Below are positions 14,785-22,534 of a stretch of DNA of 22,534 bases, in pieces (positions within the stretch are counted from its first letter, which is position 1; every line of letters begins with the position of its first letter). The DNA lies in assembly GCA_903930515.1 (NCBI GenBank), contig CAIYYW010000168.1:1-22534 (forward strand). Reading direction: 5' to 3'. The position numbers and the translations under genes are program-made. Under the pieces are notes generated by a model. It was not told the origin of the DNA, did not search any database, and was given only the letters and a program-made list of their open reading frames with translations. This DNA is from an uncultured delta proteobacterium. GTDB taxonomy: Bacteria; RBG-13-61-14; DRUE01.

Positions 14785-15684
14785 TCAGAAGGAGACGAGA
14801 TTTTTAAATTCGCGGAACCGCTGATTGATGTCGGAAGATTTTATTTGGAGAAGCCGTTTCAGGCTGAATTCCTGGACGGTGAAGCTGGCGAGGACTGAGC
14901 CGTAGATGGCGGCGCGTTTGATTTCGGGAAAAGTTTGTTTGCCGCTTTTTGCCAGATAGCCGATGAATCCGCCGGCAAAACTGTCTCCGGCTCCGGTCGG
15001 GTCTTTCACATCTTCAAGAGGATAGGCCGGCGCGAAGAACACGCCCTGCCGGTGAAACACGGTGGCGCCGTGCTCGCCCCGCTTAATCACCACCGCGAGC
15101 AGTCCTTTTTTGAGCAAACTTCCGCCCGCCCGCGCCAGTTGATACTCCCCGGTCAGCATTCTCGCTTCCTCATCATTGAGCATCAAAATATCCACGCGCG
15201 GAATCAGCCGATCCAGATCCTTGCGCGCGGTATTGATCCAGAGGTTCATCGTGTCGCATACCACCAGCTTCGGCTTCCGGGCCTGATCCAGCACCTTTAG
15301 CTGAAGCGAAGGGTGGATGTTGGCGAGAAAGATGTAGTGAGTGTCCCGGTAGCTCGGGGGCAGATCGGGCGAAAACCTGTCAAACACATTCAGTTCCGTG
15401 CGCAGGGTTTCCCGCTGGTTCAGATCGGCGAAATATTTACCCTCCCAACGGAAGGTCTTGCCCGGAAGCTTCACCAGCCCCGCGGTATCAATTTTTTTCC
15501 GCTGAAAAATTTTCTCGTGAGCTTGAGGGAAATCGTCGCCCACCACCCCCACCATCTGCACCGGGGAAAAAAAACTGCAGGCGATGGACGAGTAAACCGC
15601 GGCTCCTCCCAACACTTCCACTACTTTTCCCGCCGGGGTCTCAATCGTGTCCAAGGCGATTGACCCGACGATCAATACTTTCAT
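14785..15684 (-). CDS. PfkB-family sugar/nucleoside kinase
   Basis: This is a 299-residue kinase of the PfkB (ribokinase) family, which phosphorylates sugars or nucleosides with ATP. The N-terminal GSIALDT and GGAAVYSS (residues 26-33) supply substrate contacts. The C-terminal signature DPTGAGDSFAGGF (228-240) has the anion hole and catalytic base D234. VVIKRGEHGA (198-207) is the typical strand before the ATP site. The sugar specificity cannot be read. No ribosome site precedes the ATG; a TATAAT lies 8 bases upstream. It is divergent from the ABC-F gene and ends just upstream of the brnTA promoter region. Confidence 0.92.
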   Translation of the reverse strand: MKVLIVGSIALDTIETPAGKVVEVLGGAAVYSSIACSFFSPVQMVGVVGDDFPQAHEKIFQRKKIDTAGLVKLPGKTFRWEGKYFADLNQRETLRTELNVFDRFSPDLPPSYRDTHYIFLANIHPSLQLKVLDQARKPKLVVCDTMNLWINTARKDLDRLIPRVDILMLNDEEARMLTGEYQLARAGGSLLKKGLLAVVIKRGEHGATVFHRQGVFFAPAYPLEDVKDPTGAGDSFAGGFIGYLAKSGKQTFPEIKRAAIYGSVLASFTVQEFSLKRLLQIKSSDINQRFREFKNLVSF

Positions 15685-15692
15685 CGCGGATC

Positions 15693-15720
15693 ATTATAGC
15701 AAAAGAAACGCCGATGAGAA
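15693..15720 (-). promoter_or_regulatory. pfkB-family gene promoter (short-leader)
   Basis: On the minus strand, a perfect TATAAT (15698-15693) is preceded at 16 bases by TTCTCA (15720-15715; 4/6 to TTGACA). The expected +1 near 15686 leaves about 2 bases before the ATG at 15684, and no Shine-Dalgarno sequence exists. Confidence 0.55.
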
Positions 15721-15800
15721 ATCGCGGCTGGCCCGGCCGGGATTTTCCCGCCCGGACGCCTGCGCAAGAATTCGGGCCGAAGGCCTGGAATTGGGGCGGC

Positions 15801-15829
15801 TTGTTGGAACCGGGATCATCCCTCATAAT
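15801..15829 (+). promoter_or_regulatory. Candidate promoter of the ABC-F gene
   Basis: TTGTTG (15801-15806), a 17-base spacer and CATAAT (15824-15829; 5/6) precede the ATG at 15844. The leader would be about 8 bases, with no ribosome site. The -35 match is weak (3/6). Confidence 0.4.
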
Positions 15830-15843
15830 ACTATGCTTGTAAG

Positions 15844-17856
15844 ATGATCAAATTGATTGAAGTCAGCGTTTCTTTCGGATCCGACCCGATCCTGGACCGG
15901 GTGAGCTGGATGCTCGGGGACCAGGACCGGGTGGGCCTGGTCGGAGAAAACGGCTCGGGGAAATCCACCCTGCTCAAGGTTATGGCGTCGGAGATTTCTC
16001 CGGAGCGCGGCGGAATTGAAGTCCCTCGCGGGCAGTTGATCGGGTATCTTCCCCAAGTCGGAATAATTCATCAGGGATGCACCCTGGAAGAGGAAATGCG
16101 CAAGTCCCTTTTTTCCATCGTGGCGGTGGAAGAGGAATACAAAACCATTGAGCAAAAACTCGCGAACGGAAAACTTGGGGAAGATGAGCAGGCGCGACTG
16201 CTTCACCGGATGACCGAGCTGATGGATCAGTTCCGGTTGCGCGGGGGATACGAGCAGGACGCCCGGATCGGGAGGGTTTTGAAAGGGCTGGGGTTCTCCG
16301 AGTCGGAATGGGTCAAGCTGGTGGACGAATTTTCCGGCGGATGGCAGATGCGGATCGCGCTGGCGAAACTGTTGATCTCGGAGCCGCAGGTTTTGTTGCT
16401 GGACGAGCCGACCAATCATCTGGACCTGGAGGCGCGCAACTGGCTGGAGGAATTTTTAAAGGCCTATCCGTTTTCCTATCTGATCGTTTCCCACGACCGC
16501 TATTTTCTGGATGTGACCATTGACAAGGTCGTGGAGGTTGAGGGGGGCAAGCTGACCAGCTTCTACGGGAACTATTCGTATTATTTTGAAGAGAAGGAAA
16601 AGCGGGTGGAGGCCGCGCAGCGGGCTTATGAGAAACAGCAGGAAGAGATTCAGCGGACCAAGGCGTTCATCAATAAATATAAGGCGGACAAGAAGCGGGC
16701 GGGCCAGACCCGGGACCGGGTGAAACGGCTGGGGCGGCTGGAAATCCTGGAGCCGCCCAGAGAGACCAAGCCGATCCGGTTCAAGTTCCCGGACCCTCCG
16801 CGCAGTCCGAATGAGATGCTCCTGCTCAAGGACCTGGTGGCCGGATATGGAGAGTATCGGGTTTTCAACGGGGAAAATTTGTTGCTTACCCGGGGGGAAA
16901 AGGTGGCGATGGTGGGGCCGAACGGCGCGGGCAAATCAACCCTCATGCAAATCCTCTCGGGCTTAAAGCAGCTTGATGCCGGGACCCGCAAGGTAGGCGA
17001 CACGGTCAAGATCGCTTATTTCGGGCAGGATGCCGGAGATGAATTGGAGCCCGAGGATACGGTCTATAACGCGATTATGAAGAGCGCGCCCTTTGATATG
17101 ATCCCGGGCCTGCGCAGTCTGCTCGGGGCATTCCTGTTCAGCGGGGAAGATATTGAGAAGAAGACCGGGGTGCTTTCCGGCGGAGAGAAAAGCCGATTGG
17201 CCTTGGCCAAGCTTTTGCTCAAGCCCGCGAACCTGCTCCTGCTCGACGAGCCGACCAATCACCTGGACCTGCGCGCGAAGGAAGTATTGATGAACGCGTT
17301 CCGCGATTTCACCGGCACGCTGGTGTTCGTGGCGCACGACCGCTATTTCATGGAGGACCTTCCGGATCGAATCGTGGAGGTGAACAACCATAAGATCACC
17401 AGCTATCAGGGCGATTACACGGATTATTTATTTGCCAAGGAGCGGGAATCGAAATCTGCGGCTCAAGCGATGAACGCGCCAAAGATTGCGGCTTCCCAGG
17501 CGGTTGCGGAACAGAAAAAAGAGGAGGCGCCGGAAAAGACCCCGGAAAAGGACGAGCGGATCAAGAAACGGGAGGAAGAAAAAGCCAAATCCAGACACGC
17601 GCAAAAACTGAAGCGGCGGCTGGCTGAACTGGAAATCCTGATCGCGGAGACTGAAGGCAACATCAAGAAAATAGAAGCAGAAATATTCAGCCCCGCAGTG
17701 GCCACCAACTACGCCAAGATTATGGAACTGACCATCGCCAAAAAAGACCTGCAACAAAAACTGGAAGCGCTCTATCAGGAGTGGGACAAAATTCAGGCGG
17801 AAATCGAGCAGGCCGAGGTCCTGGCCACGCACCGACTGATCAAGAAAGACCAATAG
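15844..17856 (+). CDS. ABC-F family ATPase
   Basis: This 670-residue protein has two ABC ATPase domains in one chain and no membrane segment, as in ABC-F proteins (EttA, Uup, YdiF/YheS types), which act on the ribosome to rescue or regulate translation and sometimes give antibiotic protection. Walker A motifs are GENGSGKST (34-42) and GPNGAGKST (about 357-365). Signature motifs are FSGGWQMR (about 163) and LSGGEKSR (about 442). Both Walker B motifs read LLLDEPTNHLDL. A charged interdomain linker spans about 240-315 (EKEKRVEAAQRAYEKQQEEI), and the C-terminus (about 560-665) is a long Lys/Glu coiled coil of the Uup/YheS kind. The exact subfamily is uncertain. Confidence 0.94.
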   Translation: MIKLIEVSVSFGSDPILDRVSWMLGDQDRVGLVGENGSGKSTLLKVMASEISPERGGIEVPRGQLIGYLPQVGIIHQGCTLEEEMRKSLFSIVAVEEEYKTIEQKLANGKLGEDEQARLLHRMTELMDQFRLRGGYEQDARIGRVLKGLGFSESEWVKLVDEFSGGWQMRIALAKLLISEPQVLLLDEPTNHLDLEARNWLEEFLKAYPFSYLIVSHDRYFLDVTIDKVVEVEGGKLTSFYGNYSYYFEEKEKRVEAAQRAYEKQQEEIQRTKAFINKYKADKKRAGQTRDRVKRLGRLEILEPPRETKPIRFKFPDPPRSPNEMLLLKDLVAGYGEYRVFNGENLLLTRGEKVAMVGPNGAGKSTLMQILSGLKQLDAGTRKVGDTVKIAYFGQDAGDELEPEDTVYNAIMKSAPFDMIPGLRSLLGAFLFSGEDIEKKTGVLSGGEKSRLALAKLLLKPANLLLLDEPTNHLDLRAKEVLMNAFRDFTGTLVFVAHDRYFMEDLPDRIVEVNNHKITSYQGDYTDYLFAKERESKSAAQAMNAPKIAASQAVAEQKKEEAPEKTPEKDERIKKREEEKAKSRHAQKLKRRLAELEILIAETEGNIKKIEAEIFSPAVATNYAKIMELTIAKKDLQQKLEALYQEWDKIQAEIEQAEVLATHRLIKKDQ

Positions 17857-17907
17857 ACTTTAGTCGACCTTCCCGACCCCGCATTCCGGGCTTCAATGCA
17901 CGCCTCA

Positions 17908-17936
17908 TAGACCTGCTTGCCGGGACATGCTATTAT
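17908..17936 (+). promoter_or_regulatory. Candidate promoter of the phosphatase gene
   Basis: TAGACC (17908-17913; 4/6) and TATTAT (17931-17936; 5/6) are 17 bases apart, and the -10 has the TGn extension (TGCTATTAT). It lies in the 146-base gap between the ABC-F stop and the phosphatase ATG. No Pho box is recognised. Confidence 0.5.
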
Positions 17937-18002
17937 TATTTTGCCGGACGAATAATTGTGCAATTTAGGGTTTGGACTCGGTCCCCGCGGCGAGGCGCGA
18001 GA

Positions 18003-19463
18003 ATGAGAAAGTCAACCATTGCCAGATTATCAAACCTGATCGCCCTCCTGGCAGGGCTGGTCTTCCTGGCTTTCCTCTCCGGGTGCGACTCCAACCATGA
18101 CCACCACGACCGCAACCCCGGTCCCAAGCCCAGCCTTCACGCGGTCAAGCACCTCATTCTCTTCATCGGCGACGGCATGCAGCTTGAAAACGAGATCGCC
18201 GCGAGCCGCTACCTCTACGGGACCGACCATGGTCTCGCCTGGCACTCGTTCCCTTTTCAGGGATATGTTTCAACTTGGGATGTGAACGCATATAATGCCT
18301 ATGCCTCGGCCTTCTCCGCGGCCAGGTATGATGAAGAAACTTTCGACCCGGTCATTGGCTACGACCCTTCCTGGGGCGGGATTGCCCCCTATCCTCTAGA
18401 CCTCACCGGCAATCTGGCCTACCTGCTCGGGGCCGCCACCGACTCGGCTTCCGCGGCAACGGCTTACGCCACCGGGGTCAAGACCGATTCCGGCAACCTC
18501 TCCTGGCGCCGGGATGATCCCGCGGACGGCGCGCTCAAGACCATTGCGCAGAAGATGCGGTCGCAAAAGCACGCGGCCATCGGAGTGGTCACCACCGTGC
18601 CCTTCAACCATGCCACCCCCGCGGCATTTGTCAGCCACAACCCCTATCGCGAAAATTATGCCGAGATCGCCGACGAGATCATCAATATAACCGCGCCGGA
18701 AGTGGTGATCGGCGGAGGGCACCCGGACTGGAATGGAGGTTATGTCACCGCGGCCCAGCTTGATGCCTTGCGCGCCTCGACCGAGTACTCGCTGGTCGAG
18801 CGGATTGCGGGACAGGACGGCGGAGCCAACCTGCTCGCCGCGGCTTCCGCGCTTCCCGCGGGAAAGAAGTTGTTCGGACTGTTCGGCGGGGGCGGGGGCG
18901 ACTTCGAGCCGCCCGAGCCGCTCGATACTCCCGGCAGCCCCGGCTTTACCGTCTATGCCGAGAACCCCTCGCTGGCCGCGGCCACGGAAGCCGCGCTCAC
19001 GGTGCTGGGCCGCAACCCGAAAGGCTTTTTCCTGATGGTGGAAAGCGGCGACATTGACTGGGCCAACCACGGCAACAATTTTTCAGCCATGATCGGAACG
19101 GTCTGGAGTTTGGAAGAAGCGGTGGCGGCCGCAATCAAGTTTGTCGAGCAACCGGACGACGAGATTGACTGGGACAACACGCTCCTGATCGTGACCGCCG
19201 ACCATGCCACCGGCGGCATGAGACTCAATGACGCGCTCCCGCTGGGCAAGGGCGACCTCCCTGAGCAGGTCGGCTCCATCTATCCCGGCGGCGAGCTGAC
19301 CTACAATACCGGCGGCCACACCAACGAACTGGTGACCATTTATGCCCGGGGAGCGCGCCTGAATTCGTTAGAGAAATTGGAGGGCGCCTGGTACCCGGAC
19401 ACCTTCATCCTGGACAATACCCAGGTGTTTCAAGCGATGTCCAAAGCCGCGGGTTTGAAATAG
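18003..19463 (+). CDS. Alkaline phosphatase, predicted lipoprotein
   Basis: This 486-residue protein of the PhoA-type alkaline phosphatase family removes phosphate from monoesters outside the cytoplasm. The signal peptide ends in the lipobox LSGC (C28), so it should be membrane-anchored; a His/Asp-rich linker (DHHDRNPGPKP) follows. Metal and catalytic motifs are LFIGDGM (D57), TDSASAATAYATGVK with nucleophile S148, VTTVPFNHATPAAF, FLMVESGDIDWANHGN, VTADHATGG and the C-terminal GGHTNE. The ATG at 18003 is chosen because it begins the signal peptide; the frame is open back to 17781 but that part overlaps the ABC-F coiled coil. A GAGG site lies 8 bases upstream. It converges on the CoA-transferase gene with 27 bases between. 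Confidence 0.94.
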   Translation: MRKSTIARLSNLIALLAGLVFLAFLSGCDSNHDHHDRNPGPKPSLHAVKHLILFIGDGMQLENEIAASRYLYGTDHGLAWHSFPFQGYVSTWDVNAYNAYASAFSAARYDEETFDPVIGYDPSWGGIAPYPLDLTGNLAYLLGAATDSASAATAYATGVKTDSGNLSWRRDDPADGALKTIAQKMRSQKHAAIGVVTTVPFNHATPAAFVSHNPYRENYAEIADEIINITAPEVVIGGGHPDWNGGYVTAAQLDALRASTEYSLVERIAGQDGGANLLAAASALPAGKKLFGLFGGGGGDFEPPEPLDTPGSPGFTVYAENPSLAAATEAALTVLGRNPKGFFLMVESGDIDWANHGNNFSAMIGTVWSLEEAVAAAIKFVEQPDDEIDWDNTLLIVTADHATGGMRLNDALPLGKGDLPEQVGSIYPGGELTYNTGGHTNELVTIYARGARLNSLEKLEGAWYPDTFILDNTQVFQAMSKAAGLK

Positions 19464-19490
19464 TCCAGACAAAACATTGGCATCCCGCGG

Positions 19491-21191
19491 TCAGCTTTGC
19501 CAGGACAACTTGAAACCTTTTCCGGTCACGATGTTTTCGGGCACGACCGGGACTTTGCCGGATTCTGGCAGGACGATTTTCATCGGACAGGATTGGAGAA
19601 TGTCTTTCTGGATATCCACTCCGGGCATTACTTCAATCAATTCCATTCCGCGTTTGGTAAGATGAAAGATGCCGACATTGGTGCAGTAGTAAACATTTTT
19701 GCCGAGCTTAAGCGCCTCTGATCCGGAACAGGTGATCTCGTCAACCTGCTGAACAAATTTGGGCGCGCCCGGTTTAATGATTTTAAGTTTGCCGCCTTCA
19801 ATCCGCATCTCCGCGTTCGCCATCCAGCTCCCGATGAAGATCATGGTCTTGGCCGAGGCCGCGAGGTCGGGCAATCCGCCGCCGCCCACATAATTGATCG
19901 GGCCTTCGCCGCGCTTGCTGACATTGATATTGCCTTGGCAGTCGGCCTGGAGCAGGCCGAGCACGGTCACATCCAGCTTTTCATAGCAGAGATGGAAAAT
20001 CTGCGCGGAGCTCATAATCTTTTTCGGGTTGATGGCGGAGCCGAAGAAAATCCCCATGGCCGGCAACCCGCCGAGCGCCCCGGTCTCAACCACGAAAGTC
20101 ACATCCTTGTAAAGACCTCCCTCATACAAGAGCCGGCTGACTTCCTCCGGCAGCCCCACCCCGATGTTCACATACGAGCCGGGACGGGCGACCTTGGTGA
20201 AAAGGTTAGCGGCCACGCGCGCCAGCGCGCATTCCACTTCCTTGCGCACCGGCGTGATCTTGAGGGTGTTATTGACAAATTTCAGCCGTTCCACCGCGTC
20301 GTCAATGTCCTCATTCGCGCCCTCGGTGAACATCGGCCAGTAACGATGGAACGGGATGGACCCGGTCTGCTCGACCACCGGGTTGACCACCACCGCGTCA
20401 ACCTGGTCCGCGGACAGGAAAATTTCTTTTTCATTTTTGGGGATGATCCGGCCAACGCCCACCATCACCTTTCCCTTGTTCTTCTTGGCCGCGAGCGCGG
20501 ACTCGTAACTCTCGGTCACGCAGGACATATGTTTCTTGTAGATGTTCCCTTCCTCGTCCGCGTATCCGGCCGTGAACATGGCAACATTTATTTTGGGGAA
20601 GCGATAGCGGAGCCGGTCGCCTTCCACCGTGATCAGACTCTCGCCCACGCCCCTGACCACCGGCGAGCCGCGGTCCACCCGCGGGTCCATGGTGGTTCCG
20701 ACCCCGGTGCTGGTGACCAGAGAATCCTCTCCGCGCGCCTGGGCCTCAAGCAAAAAAGTTTCAACCCCCTGGGGCAGGCGGTGGATTTCCAGCTTGCCCT
20801 CTTGCCCAAGCCGGAGCTGGGCCTTGAAGGTTTCCAAATGCCCGCCGATCCAGCGCTTGATGATCCCTTCCATCCCGATCTCTTCCATTGTGCCCGGAGT
20901 CCGGCCCCGGCTGCCCTGCGCCCCGACCGTGATCCAGGTCAGGCCGAGCGGATGGCCGGTTGCGAGAAACTGTTCCTTTAACGCCCAGAAGAAAATGGAA
21001 CAGCGCGCGTTGGCGGCCATTCCCGAAGAGAACACGCAGTCGTGGTCTTGGATCAGCTTCACCGCCTCGGCCGCGGAAACGAATTTGGGATTCTTGAGGC
21101 CGTCCGGTTTGTAGTTGCTGTCATGCCGGTTCCAGGTCAGACGCCAGCGCGCGATGTGGAAGAGCAGTTCGGCTTTGGTAAGTATGTTCAT
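19491..21191 (-). CDS. Propionate/acetate CoA-transferase-like (family I CoA-transferase)
   Basis: This is a 566-residue single-chain family I CoA-transferase, in which alpha and beta domains are fused as in propionate CoA-transferase and YdiF. Such enzymes swap CoA between short-chain carboxylic acids through a glutamyl-CoA intermediate. The catalytic Glu is E369 in VETGALGGLPAMG, preceded by the domain motif NIGVGLPE (342-349) at the start of the second half. The N-terminal half has SSGMAANA and the oxyanion-type GVGTTMDPR segment. It is somewhat longer than typical members (about 520). GGAAGG before the ATG supports the start. It is a single-gene unit, converging with the phosphatase. Its substrates are unknown. 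Confidence 0.9.
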   Translation of the reverse strand: MNILTKAELLFHIARWRLTWNRHDSNYKPDGLKNPKFVSAAEAVKLIQDHDCVFSSGMAANARCSIFFWALKEQFLATGHPLGLTWITVGAQGSRGRTPGTMEEIGMEGIIKRWIGGHLETFKAQLRLGQEGKLEIHRLPQGVETFLLEAQARGEDSLVTSTGVGTTMDPRVDRGSPVVRGVGESLITVEGDRLRYRFPKINVAMFTAGYADEEGNIYKKHMSCVTESYESALAAKKNKGKVMVGVGRIIPKNEKEIFLSADQVDAVVVNPVVEQTGSIPFHRYWPMFTEGANEDIDDAVERLKFVNNTLKITPVRKEVECALARVAANLFTKVARPGSYVNIGVGLPEEVSRLLYEGGLYKDVTFVVETGALGGLPAMGIFFGSAINPKKIMSSAQIFHLCYEKLDVTVLGLLQADCQGNINVSKRGEGPINYVGGGGLPDLAASAKTMIFIGSWMANAEMRIEGGKLKIIKPGAPKFVQQVDEITCSGSEALKLGKNVYYCTNVGIFHLTKRGMELIEVMPGVDIQKDILQSCPMKIVLPESGKVPVVPENIVTGKGFKLSWQS

Positions 21192-21232
21192 CTAAACCTT
21201 CCCCCGAGTTTGATTTGGAGAGACCGCCAAAG

Positions 21233-21359
21233 ATGGATAGGCCAGATGATTTTTATCTTAATCTGAAAAACGGGGTTTGTAAATTACGCCGTTCCTAAAG
21301 CCAAGGAAATAGCTGAGCAATCCCATCGCAGACTAAAGAAATCCGGGAATGAGACTTGA
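21233..21359 (+). pseudogene. Possible frameshifted small-gene remnant
   Basis: ATG at 21233 opens a frame reading MDRPDDFYLNLKNG, which then loses sense and stops. The next frame carries on as FVNYAVPKAKEIAEQSHRRL and ends at TGA 21357-21359. Joined, they would give about 41 residues. Low complexity and short length leave this uncertain. The same DNA also holds the minus-strand promoter of the CoA-transferase gene. Confidence 0.25.
21255..21283 (-). promoter_or_regulatory. Candidate CoA-transferase promoter
   Basis: On the minus strand TTTACA (21283-21278; 5/6) and TAAGAT (21260-21255; 4/6) are 17 bases apart, about 60 bases upstream of the ATG at 21191. Confidence 0.45.
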
Positions 21360-21384
21360 CAAAATTTACCGGAGACATGATCAT
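21356..21384 (+). promoter_or_regulatory. Promoter of the PIN toxin-antitoxin operon
   Basis: A perfect TTGACA (21356-21361) is followed after 17 bases by GATCAT (21379-21384; 4/6 to TATAAT). The expected start near 21391 falls at the GGGAGG ribosome site of the antitoxin gene, giving a short leader. Confidence 0.55.
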
Positions 21385-21403
21385 AGTTCCGGGAGGCGTC
21401 AGA

Positions 21404-21652
21404 ATGAAAGCAGCCGCAAAAAAGCATGTGGGTCCTAAGATGAGCGGGCTTGAACAAAAGATCCGGCGTTTGCCGCGCGAGCAAAAGAAAGAGATCGAGG
21501 GCTTGGTTGATGGTTTATTGAAAAGTCGGAAGAAGAAAGCCAAGGGCAAGCCTGCTTTCAAATGGGCGGGGATTGCCCAGGATTTGCGGGATCAATACAC
21601 CTCGGTTGAACTCCAGCACCAGATCTCGCGCTGGAGAGCCGGGCAAAAGTGA
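21404..21652 (+). CDS. Putative antitoxin of a PIN-toxin module
   Basis: This small basic protein of 82 residues is helical in its middle part (LEQKIRRLPREQKKEIEGLV and onward), followed by a Lys-rich stretch (KSRKKKAKGKP) and a C-terminal WAGIAQDLRDQYTSVELQHQ segment. No family is firmly recognised, but the first part resembles DUF2281-like antitoxins. The assignment rests mainly on the GTGA four-base overlap with a PIN-domain toxin. The ATG at 21404 has GGGAGG 7 bases upstream; the upstream in-frame TTG at 21356 is part of the promoter. Confidence 0.7.
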   Translation: MKAAAKKHVGPKMSGLEQKIRRLPREQKKEIEGLVDGLLKSRKKKAKGKPAFKWAGIAQDLRDQYTSVELQHQISRWRAGQK

Positions 21653-22059
21653 ATTTGCTGATCGACAGCAATGTCCCGCTGGAAATAATTTTAAATCAGG
21701 AAAGGGCCGGGGAGGCCCGCGAATTCTTGTCCCATCCGGAGCGGTATAATTTTTTCATCTCGGATTTTTCACTCCATTCGGTAGGGTTGTTTCTATTCTA
21801 CCGGAAGCAAATGACCGGGTTCCGGTTTTTCCTGAATGATATCGTCGGCCGCATGGGAATGCAGGTTAAAGCGCTCGGACTCGACGATATGGAATCCCTC
21901 ATTAAAGCATCCGAAAACTTCAACCTTGATTTCGATGATGCCTACCAGTATGTCGTTGCGGAGAAATATGGACTTACCCTGGTCAGCTTCGACTCCGATT
22001 TCGACCGCACCCCGCGCGGAAGGAAAACGACAACGGAGGTTTTAGCCGATGAAGGTTGA
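21649..22059 (+). CDS. PIN-domain toxin (VapC-like ribonuclease)
   Basis: This is a 136-residue PIN-domain protein. The acidic residues expected to hold Mg2+ are D6 (LLIDSN), D96/D97 (LDFDDAYQYVVAEKYG) and D115/D117 (VSFDSDFDRTP); E12 may add to the site. VapC-type PIN proteins cut tRNA or rRNA and are held in check by the cognate antitoxin. The start codon is GTG in a 4-base overlap with the antitoxin gene. Its end overlaps the following unknown gene by 11 bases, so all three are probably co-transcribed. Confidence 0.87.
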   Translation: MNLLIDSNVPLEIILNQERAGEAREFLSHPERYNFFISDFSLHSVGLFLFYRKQMTGFRFFLNDIVGRMGMQVKALGLDDMESLIKASENFNLDFDDAYQYVVAEKYGLTLVSFDSDFDRTPRGRKTTTEVLADEG

Positions 22060-22534
22060 AGAATCCATAATAACGAAAGCTTTTGATAATTATCATGGCC
22101 TATATGCAGTAGGTAAAAAATGGAACATTAGCGAACGCATAGAAATGTGGAAAGATGCCGAACTGGCTTTTTCTGCTCCATCAAATTGTTCCAGAGGATG
22201 TTTCGAGAGTCTTTATAAGAGCCTTACGGCCTGGCAGGCTTTTCGCAACAAAAAAAGATCATGGCCTGAGGCGCAAATTTTTCAAACCATGTGCGGGTTG
22301 CCTTCCGATTTCAGGCTTCGTAAGCTCTCTTCCTTGAGCCTCGAAGATGAAAATGGGTTAAGAGAAATACTTTCAAAAATGAAAGGTCTTAAGGAGAACA
22401 AGTCCGGGCCGTCCCTGGTAGCAGTTTCAAAATTTCTCCATTTCTGGAATCCGAGACTTTTCATCATTGTGGATGGTTTAATGATGTGGAATTGGGTCTT
22501 TGAGCATAATTGGATCTGGAAAGAAATTGTTGAT
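22049..22534 (+). CDS. Unknown protein, 3' end cut by window
   Basis: The frame starts at ATG 22049, after a good GGAGG site (22035-22039), and stays open for 162 codons to the window edge. It overlaps the PIN gene by 11 bases. The visible part begins MKVEESIITKAFDNYHGLY and contains the notable SLVAVSKFLHFWNPRLFIIV followed by Asp, a conserved-looking hydrophobic core ending in an acidic residue, as well as many Trp and Phe. No family was recognised. The DNA is visibly more A+T-rich than the rest of the window, suggesting acquisition. It may be a third component of the toxin-antitoxin operon or simply a downstream passenger. Confidence 0.75.
   Translation, partial: MKVEESIITKAFDNYHGLYAVGKKWNISERIEMWKDAELAFSAPSNCSRGCFESLYKSLTAWQAFRNKKRSWPEAQIFQTMCGLPSDFRLRKLSSLSLEDENGLREILSKMKGLKENKSGPSLVAVSKFLHFWNPRLFIIVDGLMMWNWVFEHNWIWKEIVD

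Noticed and set aside
17781-18002. Upstream extension of the phosphatase frame
   Set aside because: It overlaps the ABC-F coiled coil, has no signal peptide, and the lipoprotein signal starts at 18003.

Overview
The window looks like chromosome of a GC-rich Gram-negative bacterium. Genes are tightly packed, several overlap by 1-14 bases, and there are two lipoprotein or exported hydrolases with clear signal peptides. A corrinoid-type (UroD/MtaA-like) methyltransferase homologue and a propionate-type CoA-transferase fit an anaerobic lifestyle, and the dispersed intergenic repeats resemble those common in uncultured environmental lineages. I cannot name a phylum from sequence alone. No rRNA, tRNA, CRISPR array or intact transposase was seen.

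Layout. (1) Positions 27-2266, + strand: a soluble PAS histidine kinase overlapping two stand-alone receiver proteins. (2) Positions 13175-2270, - strand: a long run of nine genes and one gene remnant, in transcription order: UroD-like methyltransferase, a 56-residue small protein, CysK-type cysteine synthase, penicillin-acylase-family lipoprotein, condensation-type acyltransferase, a decayed acylase tail, MetY/OAH-sulfhydrylase-like PLP enzyme, START-domain secreted protein, cyclase/kynurenine-formamidase-like hydrolase, and an exported YtcJ-like amidohydrolase. Most junctions overlap or abut, which suggests one or two operons. (3) Positions 13176-13461: a repeat-rich spacer. (4) Positions 13462-14730: a small zinc-ribbon protein, a frameshifted decayed gene of unknown function, a strong hairpin, and a BrnT/BrnA toxin-antitoxin pair with a near-consensus promoter and a palindromic operator. 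(5) Positions 14785-19463: a PfkB sugar kinase, a divergent ABC-F ATPase, and an alkaline phosphatase lipoprotein. (6) Positions 21191-19491, - strand: a CoA-transferase. (7) Positions 21356-22534: an antitoxin-PIN toxin pair overlapping a third, A+T-richer unknown gene cut by the window edge.

How the genes may work together (inference). The nine-gene run joins cysteine and homocysteine formation (CysK, MetY-like), a possible methyl transfer (UroD-like), and opposing acyl-transfer and amide-hydrolysis chemistry: a coupled acylase and acyltransferase, plus two further amide/lactam hydrolases. This could be a sulfur amino acid block fused to an N-acyl compound pathway; no substrate can be assigned from the sequence.

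The most noteworthy non-gene signals are the acylase C-terminal remnant at 6858-6928, the two-frame pseudogene at 13726-14111, the unlisted 56-codon gene at 11880-12050, and several promoters whose predicted transcription start falls on or within a few bases of the start codon (leaderless-type).
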